This document shows positions 43,820-55,506 of a DNA stretch of 64,000 nucleotides, piece after piece (position 1 is the first letter of the stretch; each line of letters starts with the position of its first letter). A program made the translations under genes and the position numbers. Source of the stretch: Ctena decussata (taxonomy: Eukaryota; Mollusca; Bivalvia; Lucinida; Lucinidae); the NCBI GenBank assembly GCA_963989385.1, contig OZ022511.1:3286001-3350000 (forward strand), read 5' to 3'. The notes under the pieces are model-generated. The model did not search any database. It saw nothing but the letters and a program-made list of their open reading frames with translations, and was not told the DNA's origin.

Positions 43820-44651
43820 TATAACCCATTTTGGGGCGCTAGGCATTAATGGGTTAAGACTTTGCTCTGAGGGAAGAAAGTCTATTCTTAACGTGTTAAC
43901 GTCTACTGACAAGGGAGGCAAAAATGAAAATGACAGAGTTGCTTCCCTTGAAAGTGTACCCATTCACCTTAAATACTGTTATTTCTATTGGATTATGTTT
44001 CAATCAGGCCAAAGAATACATATTTTGTGCATTATTAGACCATGTCGTCTAATGACGCTGGCTAGCGGTATGCATGACGTGTGATTCAAACTAAAAGTAC
44101 AAGAAATAAGAACACGGATAAATGTATTCTGAAAAGTTCATTTTACAGGAGTCAGTTTGGCTATTTCCTCTTTCCGCACACAGGAGAGGATTATCGTTTG
44201 AAAGGCTATTTATGTTAAAACTCAACATGGTTAGTTACTTACAAGGAAATGCATTAATGACATTGTTGTAAAAATGGCGGTTGCCTGATGGAGTTACTTA
44301 AATGCTGTAACTACATGTATAGCGGATATCTTTTTTTGACATCATAGATTTAGAAAAGCTTTCAAACATAATAGCTACGCTTTAGACATAAATGTATCTT
44401 CCAGTGGTGTTTGATATTTTATGTTTGCGGATACTCCTCCAAAGAAGATTATTCTGGTGGCTGGTGGTTTAACGAGCCATCAGACATCATTTCAGTCATA
44501 TCGAACAGATGAAACAGTAATAGTAAAAGGTTTTGTGCGATGGAACCCTGTTTATAAAGCTGTAACGAATTCCGCCTCTGGTGAGTTTCGACCCCGAACC
44601 GTTAGTTTAGTAGGTCACTCGGACGTGTGTGTGTGCGCGTGTGTGTGATTA

Positions 44652-44722
44652 GATGTCAATGCTGATCTGAGTCTTCGCTGGGCGCACATGCCACTTTGTT
44701 GGTTTTGTCGTGTCGCGGTTCA
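44652..44722. mobile_element. Terminal fragment of a TGAGCCGCGAC MITE
   Basis: CTGATCTGAGTCTTCGCTGG to GTTTTGTCGTGTCGCGGTTCA, the right end only. It is preceded by a GTGTGTGTGTGCGCGTGTGT run. Confidence 0.8.
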
Positions 44723-44982
44723 TTAATCAAGTTAAAGTTCTCTTCCTTGAAGCAATGGCGACAAACCATGGAAGGGTAGTCATACACCACAACCACATCA
44801 CAGTAACAAGTGAAAGCCTTACTCTGTAAGACATGTATATGGGGCTACCAGGAAATTAGCGGTATCCTTTTGCTCTTGCTTCAGATTGCACAGGGCACGT
44901 TCGGCATAATTCCTTAGGTAAACCCGAGCAATACCCAGATAGTCTCCGGGCTACTCGAAGATATGTGCCATAAATGTACATA

Positions 44983-45220
44983 TGAGCAACGACACGATAA
45001 AACCATCAATGTGGTTATGCACCCTGCGAAGACTCAGATCAGTCTGGGCATCCGCCCAGTCTGGCCAGACTTTTCGCTAAGCGCTTAAAAGCTAGCCAAG
45101 GAACTAAGCTACATTCATGCGAACAGCGAAGACTCTGATCAGACTGGGCGGATGCCCAGGCTGATCTTAGTCTGCGCTGGCGGCACGACCACATTGTTGG
45201 TTTTCTCGTGTCGCGGCTCA
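44983..45220. mobile_element. Foldback MITE, TGAGCCGCGAC family, unit-2 specific
   Basis: Left end TGAGCAACGACACGATAAAA, right end TTCTCGTGTCGCGGCTCA. Left flank AATGTACATA, right flank TATCTTCGAG; unit 1 (about 39300) reads GAGTACATATAAAGCATATA without the element. Confidence 0.85.
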
Positions 45221-45849
45221 TATCTTCGAGAAACTTGAGGCTTAACTTGGTATCGCTCGAGTTTACACAAGGAATTAAGCCGAGCATGCCCACAGGGTCC
45301 TCAACTTTGCTTCAGCTTAGTTTTCTGCATCGTCGGAAACCCACAGGTATATAATTCCGTTTCCTACATTTTCAGAAATCTGTCTCAAGGCGAAACAGAA
45401 CCAATCATATTGCAGGATTGGCTGCATGAACAATTCACGATAGCAACGGATTGTTCGTCAATGTACACAGGGTAACAGTATTCGCGACCTTGAGGTACCT
45501 TTTTCTGGTGATTCTATGCGTTTTACCATGATATCTCACAGATGGGTAGGAAGCGTCTACGACAACTGACCATCTACTTGTTTTGGTGGTGCATCAGAAT
45601 GGTCTCCTGTCAGTATCTTTGGTGACTTGTGCTTTGTGATTGTGGCCTTTCCTTGGTATCTTTCATCTTCGCAAGCCAATGGTTCTAAGTCCACTTTGCT
45701 CCTTACGTAGGTGACTTAAAGGCTCCATTGCTCCGTCAGCATCAAAAATTTTGCCATGACGTATCGCTGCAACCTTCTTACTGTAGTTTCGTCATTGTAA
45801 ATGACCGTGATTAGCCAACTTAAAACAAACTAGAAAATGTGTTTATGAA

Positions 45850-47147
45850 ACACTATGCCCCCAACCATATGCTTGTCTCTAGAGAAGGTTCATCCAATAA
45901 TGCTTGTACCTTTGTACCATAGGCTTACAATGCACTAAGTCGAAAAAGGGGCTTAACTCAGTCAAAAATTTACGAATTGTTTTCGAAAGTTAATCAGGTC
46001 ATCTACACCTTGGGCAATATCAATATCAACCTGCAAAAATCATGATCCTAGCATCAGGGGTTCTCCAGATATTTTGCTCACAAGCTTCCATAGGCAAATA
46101 ATGCACTAAGTTGAAAAAGGGGCATAACTCAATCAAAAATTTACAAATTATTTTCAAAAGTTAATCAGGTCATCTACACCACAGGCAGTATCTTCCTGCA
46201 TAAAATCATCAGGTGTTCTTGAGATACTTTGTTCACAAGGTTCCATAGGCTTACAATGCACTAAGTCGAAAAAGGGGCATAACTCAATCAAAAATTCATG
46301 ATTTCTTTTCAAAAGTTAATCAGGTCATCTACACCACAGGCAGTATCTTCCTGCAAAAAAATCATGCTCCCAACATCAGGGGTTCTTGAGATATTTTGTT
46401 CACAAGGTTCCACAGGCTAAGTCGAAAAAGGGGCATAACTCTGGAAATACATGACCGGCGGAAAAATAAAAAAATATGGGTCTGCTTATTTTCCATACTG
46501 ATCATGTGTATAAAGTTTCAAGTTCCTAGCTCTTATTGTTCTTGACTATATGTCAGGGTACCTTTGTACCAGGCTTCAAAGCAACTAAGTGGAAAAAGGG
46601 GAATAACTCGATCAAAAATTCACGAATGTTTTTCAAAAGTTAATCAGGTCATCAACACCACAGGCAGTATCTTCCTGCAAAAATTCATGCTCCTATCTTC
46701 AGAGGTTCTTGAGATATTTTGTTCACAAGGTTCCATAGGCTTACAATGCACTAAGTCAAAAAAGGGGCATAACTCGGTCAAAAATTCACGATTTTTTTTT
46801 CAAAAGTTAATCAGATCATCTACACCTTGAGCAATGTCATCCTGCAAAAAATCATGATCCTAGCATCAGGGGTTCTCGAGATATTTTGTTCACAAGGTTC
46901 CATAGACTAAGTCGAAAAAGGGGCACAACTCTGAAAAAACGTGACCGGCGGAAAAAAGAAAAAATACGGGTGCGCTTATTTTTCATGTATGTGCCACACA
47001 TAAAATTTCAAGATCCTAGCAACAGCAGTTCTTGAGTTTCCCAGCTGCCAAACAGCGTTACGGACGGACTGACGGACAGACGGACGGACGGACGGACAGG
47101 CCCAAACCAATATGCCCCCTCAACTTCTCCGAAGTTGGGGGCATAAT
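45850..47147. mobile_element. Tandem-repeat element with TATGCCCCCAAC / GTTGGGGGCATA ends
   Basis: The termini 45852-45863 and 47134-47145 are perfect 12-bp inverted repeats. The interior has seven diverged direct repeats with a period near 155-168 bp (starts near 45938, 46108, 46263, 46420, 46589, 46754, 46911), each with AAGTCGAAAAAGGGGCATAA, AAAGTTAATCAGGTCATC, AGTATCTTCCTGCAAAAA and GAGATATTTTGTTCACAAGG. A GACGGACGGACGGACGGACA microsatellite lies near the right end (47060-47100). It is inserted in T3. Confidence 0.8.
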
Positions 47148-47403
47148 AAAACTTTCTGGAGTTTCTCATAAAATGAGTTTGAAAATTTAGTTGGCAACTA
47201 AAATGACCTACTTTCGATTTCATTAAGTTGAATAAAATGGTAAAATACAATGTAAAGCGTGGAGAAAACAAATCAGTATCCCGATTATGTTTATATAGCA
47301 TTGCTAGACGGGGAACCAGAACAGAAAATTGTATTTTGCGGAGCTTTTTGTTATTTACCAAAAACTTGTTTTCTCTACTTTTTGCAGGTTGTATAACTCA
47401 ATA

Positions 47404-47585
47404 TACAGTCCAACCTGTATTAAGCAAGCACCCAAGGTATAATCAAAATCTGCCTGCTTAAGGCAGGTGCTTGCTTAATACAGGTAGATTTCAATATATT
47501 TGCCTGTTTCGGGAACTGAATACATGCTTGCTTAATACAGGTTGCTTGCTTAATAGAGGTGGCCACTAAGACAGGTTTTACTGTA
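47404..47585. mobile_element. Small TIR element, TACAGT ends, iterated CTTGCTTAATACAGGT
   Basis: The left end TACAGTCCAACCTGTATTAA and complement of the right end TACAGTAAAACCTGTCTTAG are inverted. The box GCTTGCTTAATACAGGT occurs three or four times inside, in both orientations. TA-CAGT ends are typical of Tc1/mariner MITEs. Confidence 0.65.
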
Positions 47586-48024
47586 TGCCCATCAACGCAC
47601 ATTTTATAACCAAACGTGAAGGGTGAACCCGTTCTTACAATGATTTGGGTTAAGATGTTTTTACCACTGATATGACTATGGAGAATTTAATACCTTGGCT
47701 TGCGAAGATGAGGTACCTTTATATTTCTGCAACCTCAAAACAGCACATATCGAAGCATATACCGTCAGTCTTAATGCAAATTCAATATGACAACTATTTA
47801 GAGTGATTGTAAAGACCAAGCAATATCAGATCATTCGGAAAAGGCTCCCAGCAACGTCTGTGCGATATTGGTTTATGACCTAAAAACAAGCTAGCTCAGC
47901 TATAATTTTGCCATTGAAGTTACAGCTACAGAAAACCAAACTTACCGGCAAGGCGATTCCAGTGAGATATCACAACATATATTTCAATCTAACCTTATGT
48001 TTGAACATTCTAACCTAAGGGAAT

Positions 48025-48854
48025 ATACTGAAAGTATTTAAAAACTTCCATCAATTAATTTTGAATATCTCAAAAATGAATGCAGCTACGTCCACCAAAA
48101 TTTTACAGCATATATATTCTTTTATACCTGATTATATCAATATACCGAATCTGAAATCGTTGAATCGAATCGGCCAGGAACAAGCACGTGCTCCTCGTGT
48201 TCTAAGAACCGTTTACATAAGGATGAATAGCTTCATGTATACAGTTTTCTGATGGAACATTTCTCTTTCAGTATCAAATTGAATTTTAAAAGTTTCAACT
48301 CGGCCAGTGGCTTTATTTAACCCACCGCGCCTAAATATCGCAAACAGGCGCAGAGTTTTGGGCCAGATAAATGCTGAAATTTCAAAAAGTGACGTCGCGG
48401 TACAATTTTGTGCATTAATTACGGCAATTTACAATCTCAGACGACGTGCACTGTTTACAGGAAGCTCAAAAGACCGTCAGAAAATCACCTAACCAAGATT
48501 GAAAACCAGAGGTCATGACGTTAACTAACGTCGACGCCGTCTCCGTAATAGGCTTTGCGCGACAGCATCATCCGCAGTGATACTTGCAAATCAACGTGGA
48601 TGACGTAACAATATTAAGTCAGTATGAAATGGTCGAAAAGAGCGTTGCATAAGATAACGCCGGCATCACCTTATAAATTTCAGTGACGTAACGCTCTTTT
48701 ACTGACGTTATTGAAGTAAATGATACAAATAAACTGCGTAATATTTAAATTTGATAAGTTTCAAGCATTTTGTCGTTAAATATTCAACACTGTCATGAGT
48801 GAACAGATCAGCAGCCAGCAATAAAAAGTGGAAGTTTTTAAATCCTTTCAGTAT
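48025..48854. mobile_element. 830-bp TIR element with TACTGAAAG ends, empty site in unit 1
   Basis: The left end TACTGAAAGTATTTAAAAAC and complement of the right TACTGAAAGGATTTAAAAAC match over about 25 bp. Unit 1 (about 41360) reads AGGGAATAACATCTCAAAT where unit 2 has AGGGAATA, the element, then TAATCTCAAAT, giving a TA TSD. Frames inside (48061-48252, 48307-48492) are short and unrecognised. A non-autonomous Tc1/mariner-type element is likely. Confidence 0.8.
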
Positions 48855-49588
48855 ATAATCTCAAATAATCATCAGGTGCTCCTTATTACCTATATTCCTT
48901 CATTATATTAGTTACAGAGCTCCAGATGGCGGGGCTTAAGCCCCAAAGCCCGTACCCTGGATCCGGGGTTGTGTGAACGAATCAACATATACTGTAACAT
49001 TAATTTCAAGTATCAAAAATGAAACAACTATCATCTACATGTAATTGTAAATTTGAGGATTGTTATGGTAAACAAATAAATTAGTGCTAACCAAAGAAGT
49101 TTTACAAAGGAAAACGTTAACTTTATGACTTCCATACTGAAATTTTCTTTGTCAAGGTCAGAATTGCCACTTCCCGCAACTAAGTTTCAGAGTGCATGAC
49201 TGTTGTGATCTGCAAGTGCAATATGAAGACTGGGAAACCTTAGCATAATTTGAAAGTACAATGTTTGCTCTATTTGTTTCAATGCAACCAAAATATTGAT
49301 GCAAAATTTGTGCATTATATTTCCTAGCACGAACTGGGAATATGAGGCATATTAGAAGCATAGACTATCTAAAGCGCTATTTCAGACATAAACTGGCTCC
49401 TACGCCTATTTTATTATCTGTAAAAAGCAGTCTAGTCAATATTGGAAGGGAAGTAGTTGATGAGTGTATGGTTTTATGATTAGAGCAAAGGCAAAAAATA
49501 CAGACATCTAGAGATGATATAGCCCATTTGATAAAAACTGTCTTATGGTATATAATAACTAAACTTGAGCGTGGGGGAATGCCGATCA

Positions 49589-49830
49589 GGCCCCGAGGTT
49601 ATAAAACTTTCTTCATGCTCAACTCAGCTGAGCATGAAATTTTTTCTGCTTATAAATTTTAAAATGCCAACAATTGTTGGCATTTTAATATTCATAAGTA
49701 GAAAAAATAGCCTTCTTGGCTTATCTGAGCCTGAAAAATGCTGAATTTCTTCGTATTTTTATATTTATGAGCATTTTAAATTTCATGCTCAGCTGAGTTG
49801 GGCATGAAAAAAGTTTTATAACCTCGGGGT
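49589..49830. mobile_element. Foldback element, GAGGTTATAAAACTT family, copy 2
   Basis: Ends CCCCGAGGTTATAAAACTTT and AAAGTTTTATAACCTCGGGG. The left half contains a hairpin on AAAATGCCAACAATTGTTGG; arms carry AGCTGAGCATGAAATTT as in copy 1. Central spacer 49705-49775 differs from copy 1. Confidence 0.8.
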
Positions 49831-51496
49831 CAGGACATCTAGAGCTGATGTAAGCCCAGTGGGTATACTTTACTGCATATCAAACTAAGCGTGTCCAGAT
49901 CGGTTTGCGCACATATGTAAGTCTTATCAGGATATTAGAATTTCGACCCATCTGGCGGATTTGAAATCGAACATAATTCAAGGTTTCCCTCATAAGATTG
50001 TTTCACATGTAGCACATGGAATAAATATGGAATACAGCATGAACATAGATAAATATGGTCTGCATGTTAAGTGGTTAAAGGTGAACAATAATATTTTTCC
50101 CCACATATATATGTATCTCTAGGTTTTTCAGCCTGTCAGACTTTGCCGCTCCTCAAGACAAAGTAGCCTATAGCCTAGCCAAGTCCTCTGATCCGGTTGA
50201 TCATTCATTATCTAAACAATAATGTCTAACTAGCTAGTATTTACCTCACAATTGTAATTTTGATACAATATACAGTTCGGAACACCAAATGAAATCAATG
50301 AAGTCGCAAGAATATAATGTCAGCAGCAAAGTGGTCGGACTCCAAGACTGACAGTTATCTCATTGGACGTGACTTTCGCAGTTTTGCGTATTTTCCGTTT
50401 CCTCTTTATTATTTTTTATTATTTCGCCTTCTTTCGATGTCATGGTAGGGTGATTGTGGCATTTCCTGGGTAACTGGGTATATTTGCTATATTTTTGTTA
50501 GTAAAGCACATTTGCCCGCTTTGACATTTGTTTTGAGTTATCAAGCTGAAGCTTGTAATTTCACATGTCACATGAGTAGTTGTGTAATTGACCATACTTA
50601 TGTTATTTGAGAAAATAATCAGAATTCGGATATTTTCATTTTTAACTAAATGTTTAAGTTTTAGTTGTAAAGTAACATTATGTCAGTAAATAAAAGTAAG
50701 AGGAAAACAATTGTCAAAATGTGCCAGTGATAATGAGGAAATATGAATTGGCAAGGCATAACACTTGCCCATGTTTCTATCACTATTACTGAAAAATCAT
50801 GCACAGATCTACGTCCGAATAACCTTTAACCCTTTTCAGATCGGAAACCCGTTTGGGTATTCATGTATATGCAAACAGTAAAGACCCAGTTCAGACGCCG
50901 CAGAACGCGGCGTCTGAACTGGGTCTACACTGTTTGCTTACAGGAATTTCTATGCAAAATATGCAAAATATAATAAAAGTGAAAACAATCCCCCAGAGAC
51001 CCCCTTAAACTAGAAATGGACTCATCCAAATGAAGAGGATTGACAAGTCCACTTGTCAGAAAAGGGTAAACCACTATTCATGATTTCCTCTAATCTGGAT
51101 TGCTTGCTTTATCGACAATACAATTTTTTGTGGATTGATTTCGCTGCCAATGCACGCAATTTAGACATTATTATTTGGCTTATCTACTGTTATTATATAT
51201 CCGGCAGACTAGACTGCCTATAATCTTGGTTTGTATTTTTAAGTCTTAATCGTTTTGTAGAGCCAGTGGAACTAAAAAATATGCCATGATACTGGAACTA
51301 CACCACGCATCATGAAAAGAAAAAACGAAATTAAAATAATAAAAAAAATAATAAAAAAACATTGAAATGTTTCTAAACTATAAAAACTGCACATCATACT
51401 GACCTTTGCAATTCTGAACTTTGCCAGAAAAACCTTCTTATATGTTTATTCAAAACTCTTTGGAAATATAGATAGAGTCTATAGGGGACAGAAATT
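49831..51496. other. No gene; older relative of the duplicated segment
   Basis: The part 50420-50720 resembles 58555-59255 and, more weakly, the CTTTGTGATTGTGGCCTTTC parts of units 1 and 2. A hairpin lies at 50871. Otherwise AT-rich without recognised genes. Confidence 0.5.
50871..50937. repeat. Hairpin of the CAAACAGTG family
   Basis: GCAAACAGTAAAGACCCAGT then TCAGACGCCGC pairs with GCGGCGTCTGA then ACTGGGTCTACACTGTTTGC. Best-preserved member in the window. Confidence 0.85.
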
Positions 51497-51714
51497 TCAA
51501 CAAAGTGGCATGTGTGCCCAGCGAAGACTCCGATCAGCCCGGACATCCGCCCAGTCTGATCAGCGTCTTCGCTGTCCACAAGGAGCTAGCTTAGGTCCTT
51601 AGCTATCCTTTAAGCGCACAGCGAAGTATCCGATCAGACTGGGCCGCTCCCCAGGCTGAACTGAGTCTTCACAGGGCGCACATGCCGCTTTGTTGGTTTC
51701 TCATATCGCGGCTC
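51497..51714. mobile_element. TGAGCCGCGAC MITE lacking its left terminus
   Basis: It begins at TTCAACAAAGTGGCATGTG, without the TGAGCCGCGAC end, and runs to TCTCATATCGCGGCTCA. Internal arms are intact. Confidence 0.8.
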
Positions 51715-52112
51715 ATGTAAATTCAGATGACCCAGGGCGAGGCATTTGTACAAATACTGTACTGTCTCGTGCTTTAGCATTGCCTTTAAACAATCTGCAT
51801 GGAAGTTGGAGAAGCAGACAAATTTTGAAAATTCTAGATTCAGCTTTATGAAGACTGTTCATAAGATATATGTGCTAAAACAAGAAGCATATCTCTAGCC
51901 ACGTGGGGTCGCCTTAAGTTTGAAGTTAGACTAGGATGCTAGGAAATTTGTCAAAACAAGAGGAAGAAGAAGAAGGTAAAAAAGAGAAAACGGAAAATAC
52001 GCTAAGGGCAAAAATTAACTTTGTGGAACTACTTTGAACCCTGGAAGATAGCCCAACCTTGTTAACTTTTTCGAAATCATATAAACAATTTGTCCTGAAC
52101 TATTTTATGGCG

Positions 52113-52575
52113 GAATAGCTGTCAGGTAAACTGAGGCTTCGATGAAGTCACTTAATGTTATATTTATTAAGAATTAAATATGACAGGCCTTGAACGGCAA
52201 GTTTAGATCGATTTTGAAAGGCTCAGAGCATCCTGTCTGGAATTTGAATTATTGTCTGCCAAGTGTTAGAAAGCCTTTTATTTTTTCTAAAATTGTAAGA
52301 CATTGTCTGTTAAGATGATTTTAAGACATACAACTGAGGCTAGCATTATTCACCAACACTAAAGTACATTGGATGAAGTTTTCCAGACCAAAAGTTCTAA
52401 TTTCCGTATCGTATCTACTGACGACTCCTGAAATCGATATGGCCGGAAAGGCTCCAAGTTCAAGTTGATACATACTCTGGTCAGTTTCCATATTTCTGTT
52501 TGCATGTGAGATGGTACTTGATTGTAGAAATGGGGATAAGAAATCGGCTACCCGGATCATTCTTAAACATCTCTT
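52113..52575 (+). mobile_element. Old RTE-related relic, copy 1
   Basis: CAGTTTCCATATTTCTGTTT then GCATGTGAGATGG aligns with the SIFLYACESW-coding part of the RTE-like LINEs. The whole segment also aligns, inverted, with 57240-57690: GTCAGGTAAACTGAGGCTTC, AATTAAATATGACA, TTTGTCTGCCAAG-type and GGCCGGAAAGGCTCCAAGTT. It is therefore a diverged family member with non-coding parts in common. A 79-codon minus-strand frame here is incidental. Confidence 0.6.
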
Positions 52576-52929
52576 ATAGGAACCACATTAAGTTTATTAA
52601 GTTACATCTTTAGTTTACGGGAAGCAACTCTGCTATCTGCCGTCCTTCTTAATGCTGGTCAACTCTTAAAGAAACCAAGAACTTCAATGTATAGATGCAT
52701 TTATTATGGTTTTGCTCACTTTCACGAAGTTTTAGAAACCCTAAGATTTTGTCTGACACTCAAAAATGTTTTACTGATTTTTATCTGTGGCCATTAACAA
52801 AATTGATACATTTCCTGGCGTTTGGTGTTTATTATTATTATCACTGTTATGATTTCATATAAAAGTATGTTGTTCAACTTTTTATGATCATATTTACATG
52901 TATTGTTTTACTCTGATAAAGAACACATC

Positions 52930-53155
52930 GATTTTCACTTTGTCGGACATTTGGGGTTGTCGTACATTTAGGGACCTTTGGGTCGTCTCTAAATGTCCGA
53001 CAATTTTTTCTAAGTTAGATTTTGAGTATTTTTCACTATTTAGTTTTACGAAATATTTACTTGAATAATGATTTCTTTCACTATTCTGACACTTTTAGAA
53101 AAGAAATAATTTTGTCGGACACTTAGGGCTGTCGGACACTTAGGGACCTTACAAA
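52930..53155. repeat. Iterated GTCGGACATTTAGGG motif
   Basis: TTGTCGGACATTTGGGG, TTGTCGTACATTTAGGGACC, its inverse CTAAATGTCCGACAA, and later TTGTCGGACACTTAGGG and CTGTCGGACACTTAGGGACC. The first group forms a hairpin around CCTTTGGGTCG. Confidence 0.65.
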
Positions 53156-53436
53156 TGTATCTCAACGTATGTTAAACGTACCAACATAGACATAAACACT
53201 TGAAAATTCATTTGTCATGCACGTTACATGTCATAGTCATAAATGCAAAGCAAAAGTCAGTGATCCGTATAACTTTTTAATTATGGAGAAAAGTCACACC
53301 TTAAGCACAGAAATCCTTTGCTCCTCTCGGAGCAAAATATTTCCTTTTAGAGTAGACTTCCCCCTTCGGATGTTGTAGGTCTATTTGATTTGTCACAGGT
53401 CATATTGACTGTGTGCTGGCATTGCTTTGCATCAAA

Positions 53437-53679
53437 TGAGCCGCGACACGGAAAAACCAACAATGTGGTTGTGCGTCCAGCGTAAACTCAGATCAGTCTG
53501 AGCACCCCCCTGGTCCGCTCAGACTTTTCGCTAAGCGCTTAAAAGGTAGCTAAGGATCTAGGCTAGGCTACCTCCATGTGGACAGCGAAGACTCTGATCA
53601 GACTGGGCGGATGCCCAGGCAGAACTGAGTCTGCGCTGGGCGCACAACCACATTGTTGGTTTTCACGTGTCGCGGCTCA
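53437..53679. mobile_element. Foldback MITE, TGAGCCGCGAC family
   Basis: Complete copy from TGAGCCGCGACACGGAAAAA to TTCACGTGTCGCGGCTCA. Confidence 0.85.
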
Positions 53680-53844
53680 AATGTTAAATGTCGGAAACAA
53701 TTCAAAGGAAACGTTAAAAGGAATATTTAAACAGTATTTGGTGGTATGAAAGATAACTACCTTCATCAATCATCAAACATCAAAATCCAATGTTAAGGAA
53801 CTCCACCAAAACACATACAAAATTTTCTGTCACGGTGAAACCAA

Positions 53845-54030
53845 GTCAATCAGTTCTTTTTTTTTTTGAAGAAAGTTCCACCATGTCCATAAACGATATC
53901 GTAATATTAATTCGCATCTGGGGAATAGACAGACAATATAAATGAGAACATTTCCAAGAAACATTATTTAATAAATATCGGTTGTGAGGTCGGCAATAGG
54001 GGAGTAATGATTTTAGGCACGAATATGTTT
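53845..54030. repeat. Dispersed repeat shared with 21700-21940
   Basis: Shared GGGGAATAGACA and GGTCGGCAATA-GG-AGTAATG parts in the same orientation. Confidence 0.55.
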
Positions 54031-54527
54031 GAAGATAGATATCAGTAGGAGATAAATATTGACCCTGGATGTGTTTTATACTTTATGTTTGTTATCTAGA
54101 AACAGTTATGTTATTTACGTTATTGTACAGGCAAGGCTATTGGTTTTGAATCGAGAGCGCCAAAAGGGATGTTGAGATCAGTTTTAAATCAATCTAGTCA
54201 GCTGTCCAAGAGCGCTAAGCTATGACAGCAGGCATATTTTGAACCAGATTCTTGTGTTTGAGCTTCTCAATGGCACACCAGCATATTTCATCATCTATAT
54301 GCATGTACCAGGTATAAATGGAAAAAAACTAGAGCGAGTGAGCAGCGGCTCATGTACACCTCCGACCAGTGTCATCCCCAAATGAAAGCAACCGAGAACG
54401 TTAATGCAAATGTTATACCTAAACAAAGTTCAAACCCTGTGACCTTGATATAAGGTCAGCAGCAGCACTCAGTGGAGAAAACTCATAATAACTATGAAAA
54501 TACATTGACGTGAATCAATAAGTTCCA

Positions 54528-54764
54528 TGAGCCGCGACACGAGAAAACCAACAAAGTGGTTGTGCGTCCAGTGCAGATTCAGATCAGCCTGGGCACCCGC
54601 CCTGTCTGATCAGAGTCTTCGTTAAGTGCTCAAAGGGTAGCTAAGGGTATAAGCTACCTCCATGCGGACAGCGAAGGCTCTGATCAGACTGGGCGGATGC
54701 CCAGGCTGATCTGAGTCTGCGCTGGGCGCACAACCACATTGTTGGTTTTCTCGTGTCGCGGCTC
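54528..54764. mobile_element. Foldback MITE, TGAGCCGCGAC family
   Basis: Complete copy from TGAGCCGCGACACGAGAAAA to TTCTCGTGTCGCGGCTC, with well-matched arms. Confidence 0.85.
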
Positions 54765-54840
54765 CCATTCAAGTGTATAAGAAGCATCAGCGAAACAAAA
54801 TACAACCGACTCTATTGATCCGTGGCCCCAACAAGAGGCC

Positions 54841-55064
54841 TGGGGCCGTATTCATAAAACGACTTGAGTGGTTGCTATGCTGTTGCTAAGGCTATATTTC
54901 TATTAAAGAGATTCCCTACAACTAGGAAATTTGCTCCGGAGGAACAGTCTTTTTAGACTGTTCCTCCAGAGTAAATTTCGTAGTTGTATGGAATCTCCTT
55001 AATAGAAATTCAACCCTAGCAGCAGCATAGCAACCAATTAAGTCGTTTTATAAATACGGCCCCA
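54841..55064. mobile_element. Foldback element, TGGGGCCGTATT ends
   Basis: The ends TGGGGCCGTATTCATAAAAC and GTTTTATAAATACGGCCCCA pair. The arms run about 100 bp with an inner GGAGGAACAGTC-TTTTTA-GACTGTTCCTCC hairpin. Non-coding; two short indels separate the arms. Confidence 0.85.
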
Positions 55065-55377
55065 GGGGCTTAGATATTCCATATCATAGGCTATACCTTT
55101 AAGAGTTCATGAACTAACTATGGAAGGGAACTATAATGAACTTACAGAGATATGAGCAGTCAAAATGCTTTCACATAACGAAAATTAACTTTGACATAAT
55201 AAAAATGCCTACGTCCTAATCAATGGTATCTGGCCCCAACTGCTACGGCAGCGGTTAGAACAAATCTTTCTGAGAATCCTTAAATAACAATCTGATCAAG
55301 CTTTCCGTGTTTACCAGGGTCTACACTGCTGTCAGCACCTCCGACATATCTCCGACATATCTCAATAACGATAACTA

Positions 55378-55506
55378 GCGTAGGAGCCATTTTGCGTCTG
55401 AAATAGTCTATACGTCTTGACTGCTCTATACCACTGTCAATTTATATTAGACTAATATGATATGAAATCAATTTGATATCAAAAGTAACGCACGGCTGAA
55501 TACAGA
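55378..55506. repeat. 129-bp inverted repeat, left partner
   Basis: The complement reads GCGTTACTTTTGATATCAAA, TTGATTTCAT and ATATAAATTGACA, then AAATGGCTCCTACGC, matching 60561-60688. The segment AGAC-TAAA-TGGCTCCTACGCC also occurs at 49388-49420, just outside unit 2. Confidence 0.8.

Larger units (their letters stand above)
45716..47690 (-). mobile_element. TTAA-flanked element, copy T3, interrupted
   Basis: TTAA at 45716-45719 and 47687-47690. The left part (AGGCTCCATTGCTCCGTCAG, ATCGCTGCAACCTTCTTACT) and right part (AGTTGGCAACTAAAATGACC, CACTGATATGACTATGG) are the two halves of the T2-type element in reverse orientation. The middle is occupied by the tandem-repeat element at 45850-47147, and the right half also holds the 47404-47585 element. 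Confidence 0.7.
43319..49373. repeat. Tandem segmental duplication, unit 2
   Basis: Collinear with 37071-42462 as described there. Extra material in unit 2: a MITE at 44983, the TTAA element T3 with nested repeats (45716-47690), and a TIR element at 48025-48854. It lacks 39500-41007, 41510-41747, 41924-42031, 42184-42407 and the (AT)n array. Confidence 0.85.

Noticed and set aside
43593..44084. 163-codon conserved-looking protein
   Set aside because: It crosses the hairpin at 43751-43819 and duplicated non-coding sequence. The sister unit has only a shorter, interrupted equivalent (37450-37704).
45935..46990. CRISPR or centromeric satellite
   Set aside because: Seven diverged units of about 160 bp lie between 12-bp inverted termini, so an internal array of a mobile element explains them.
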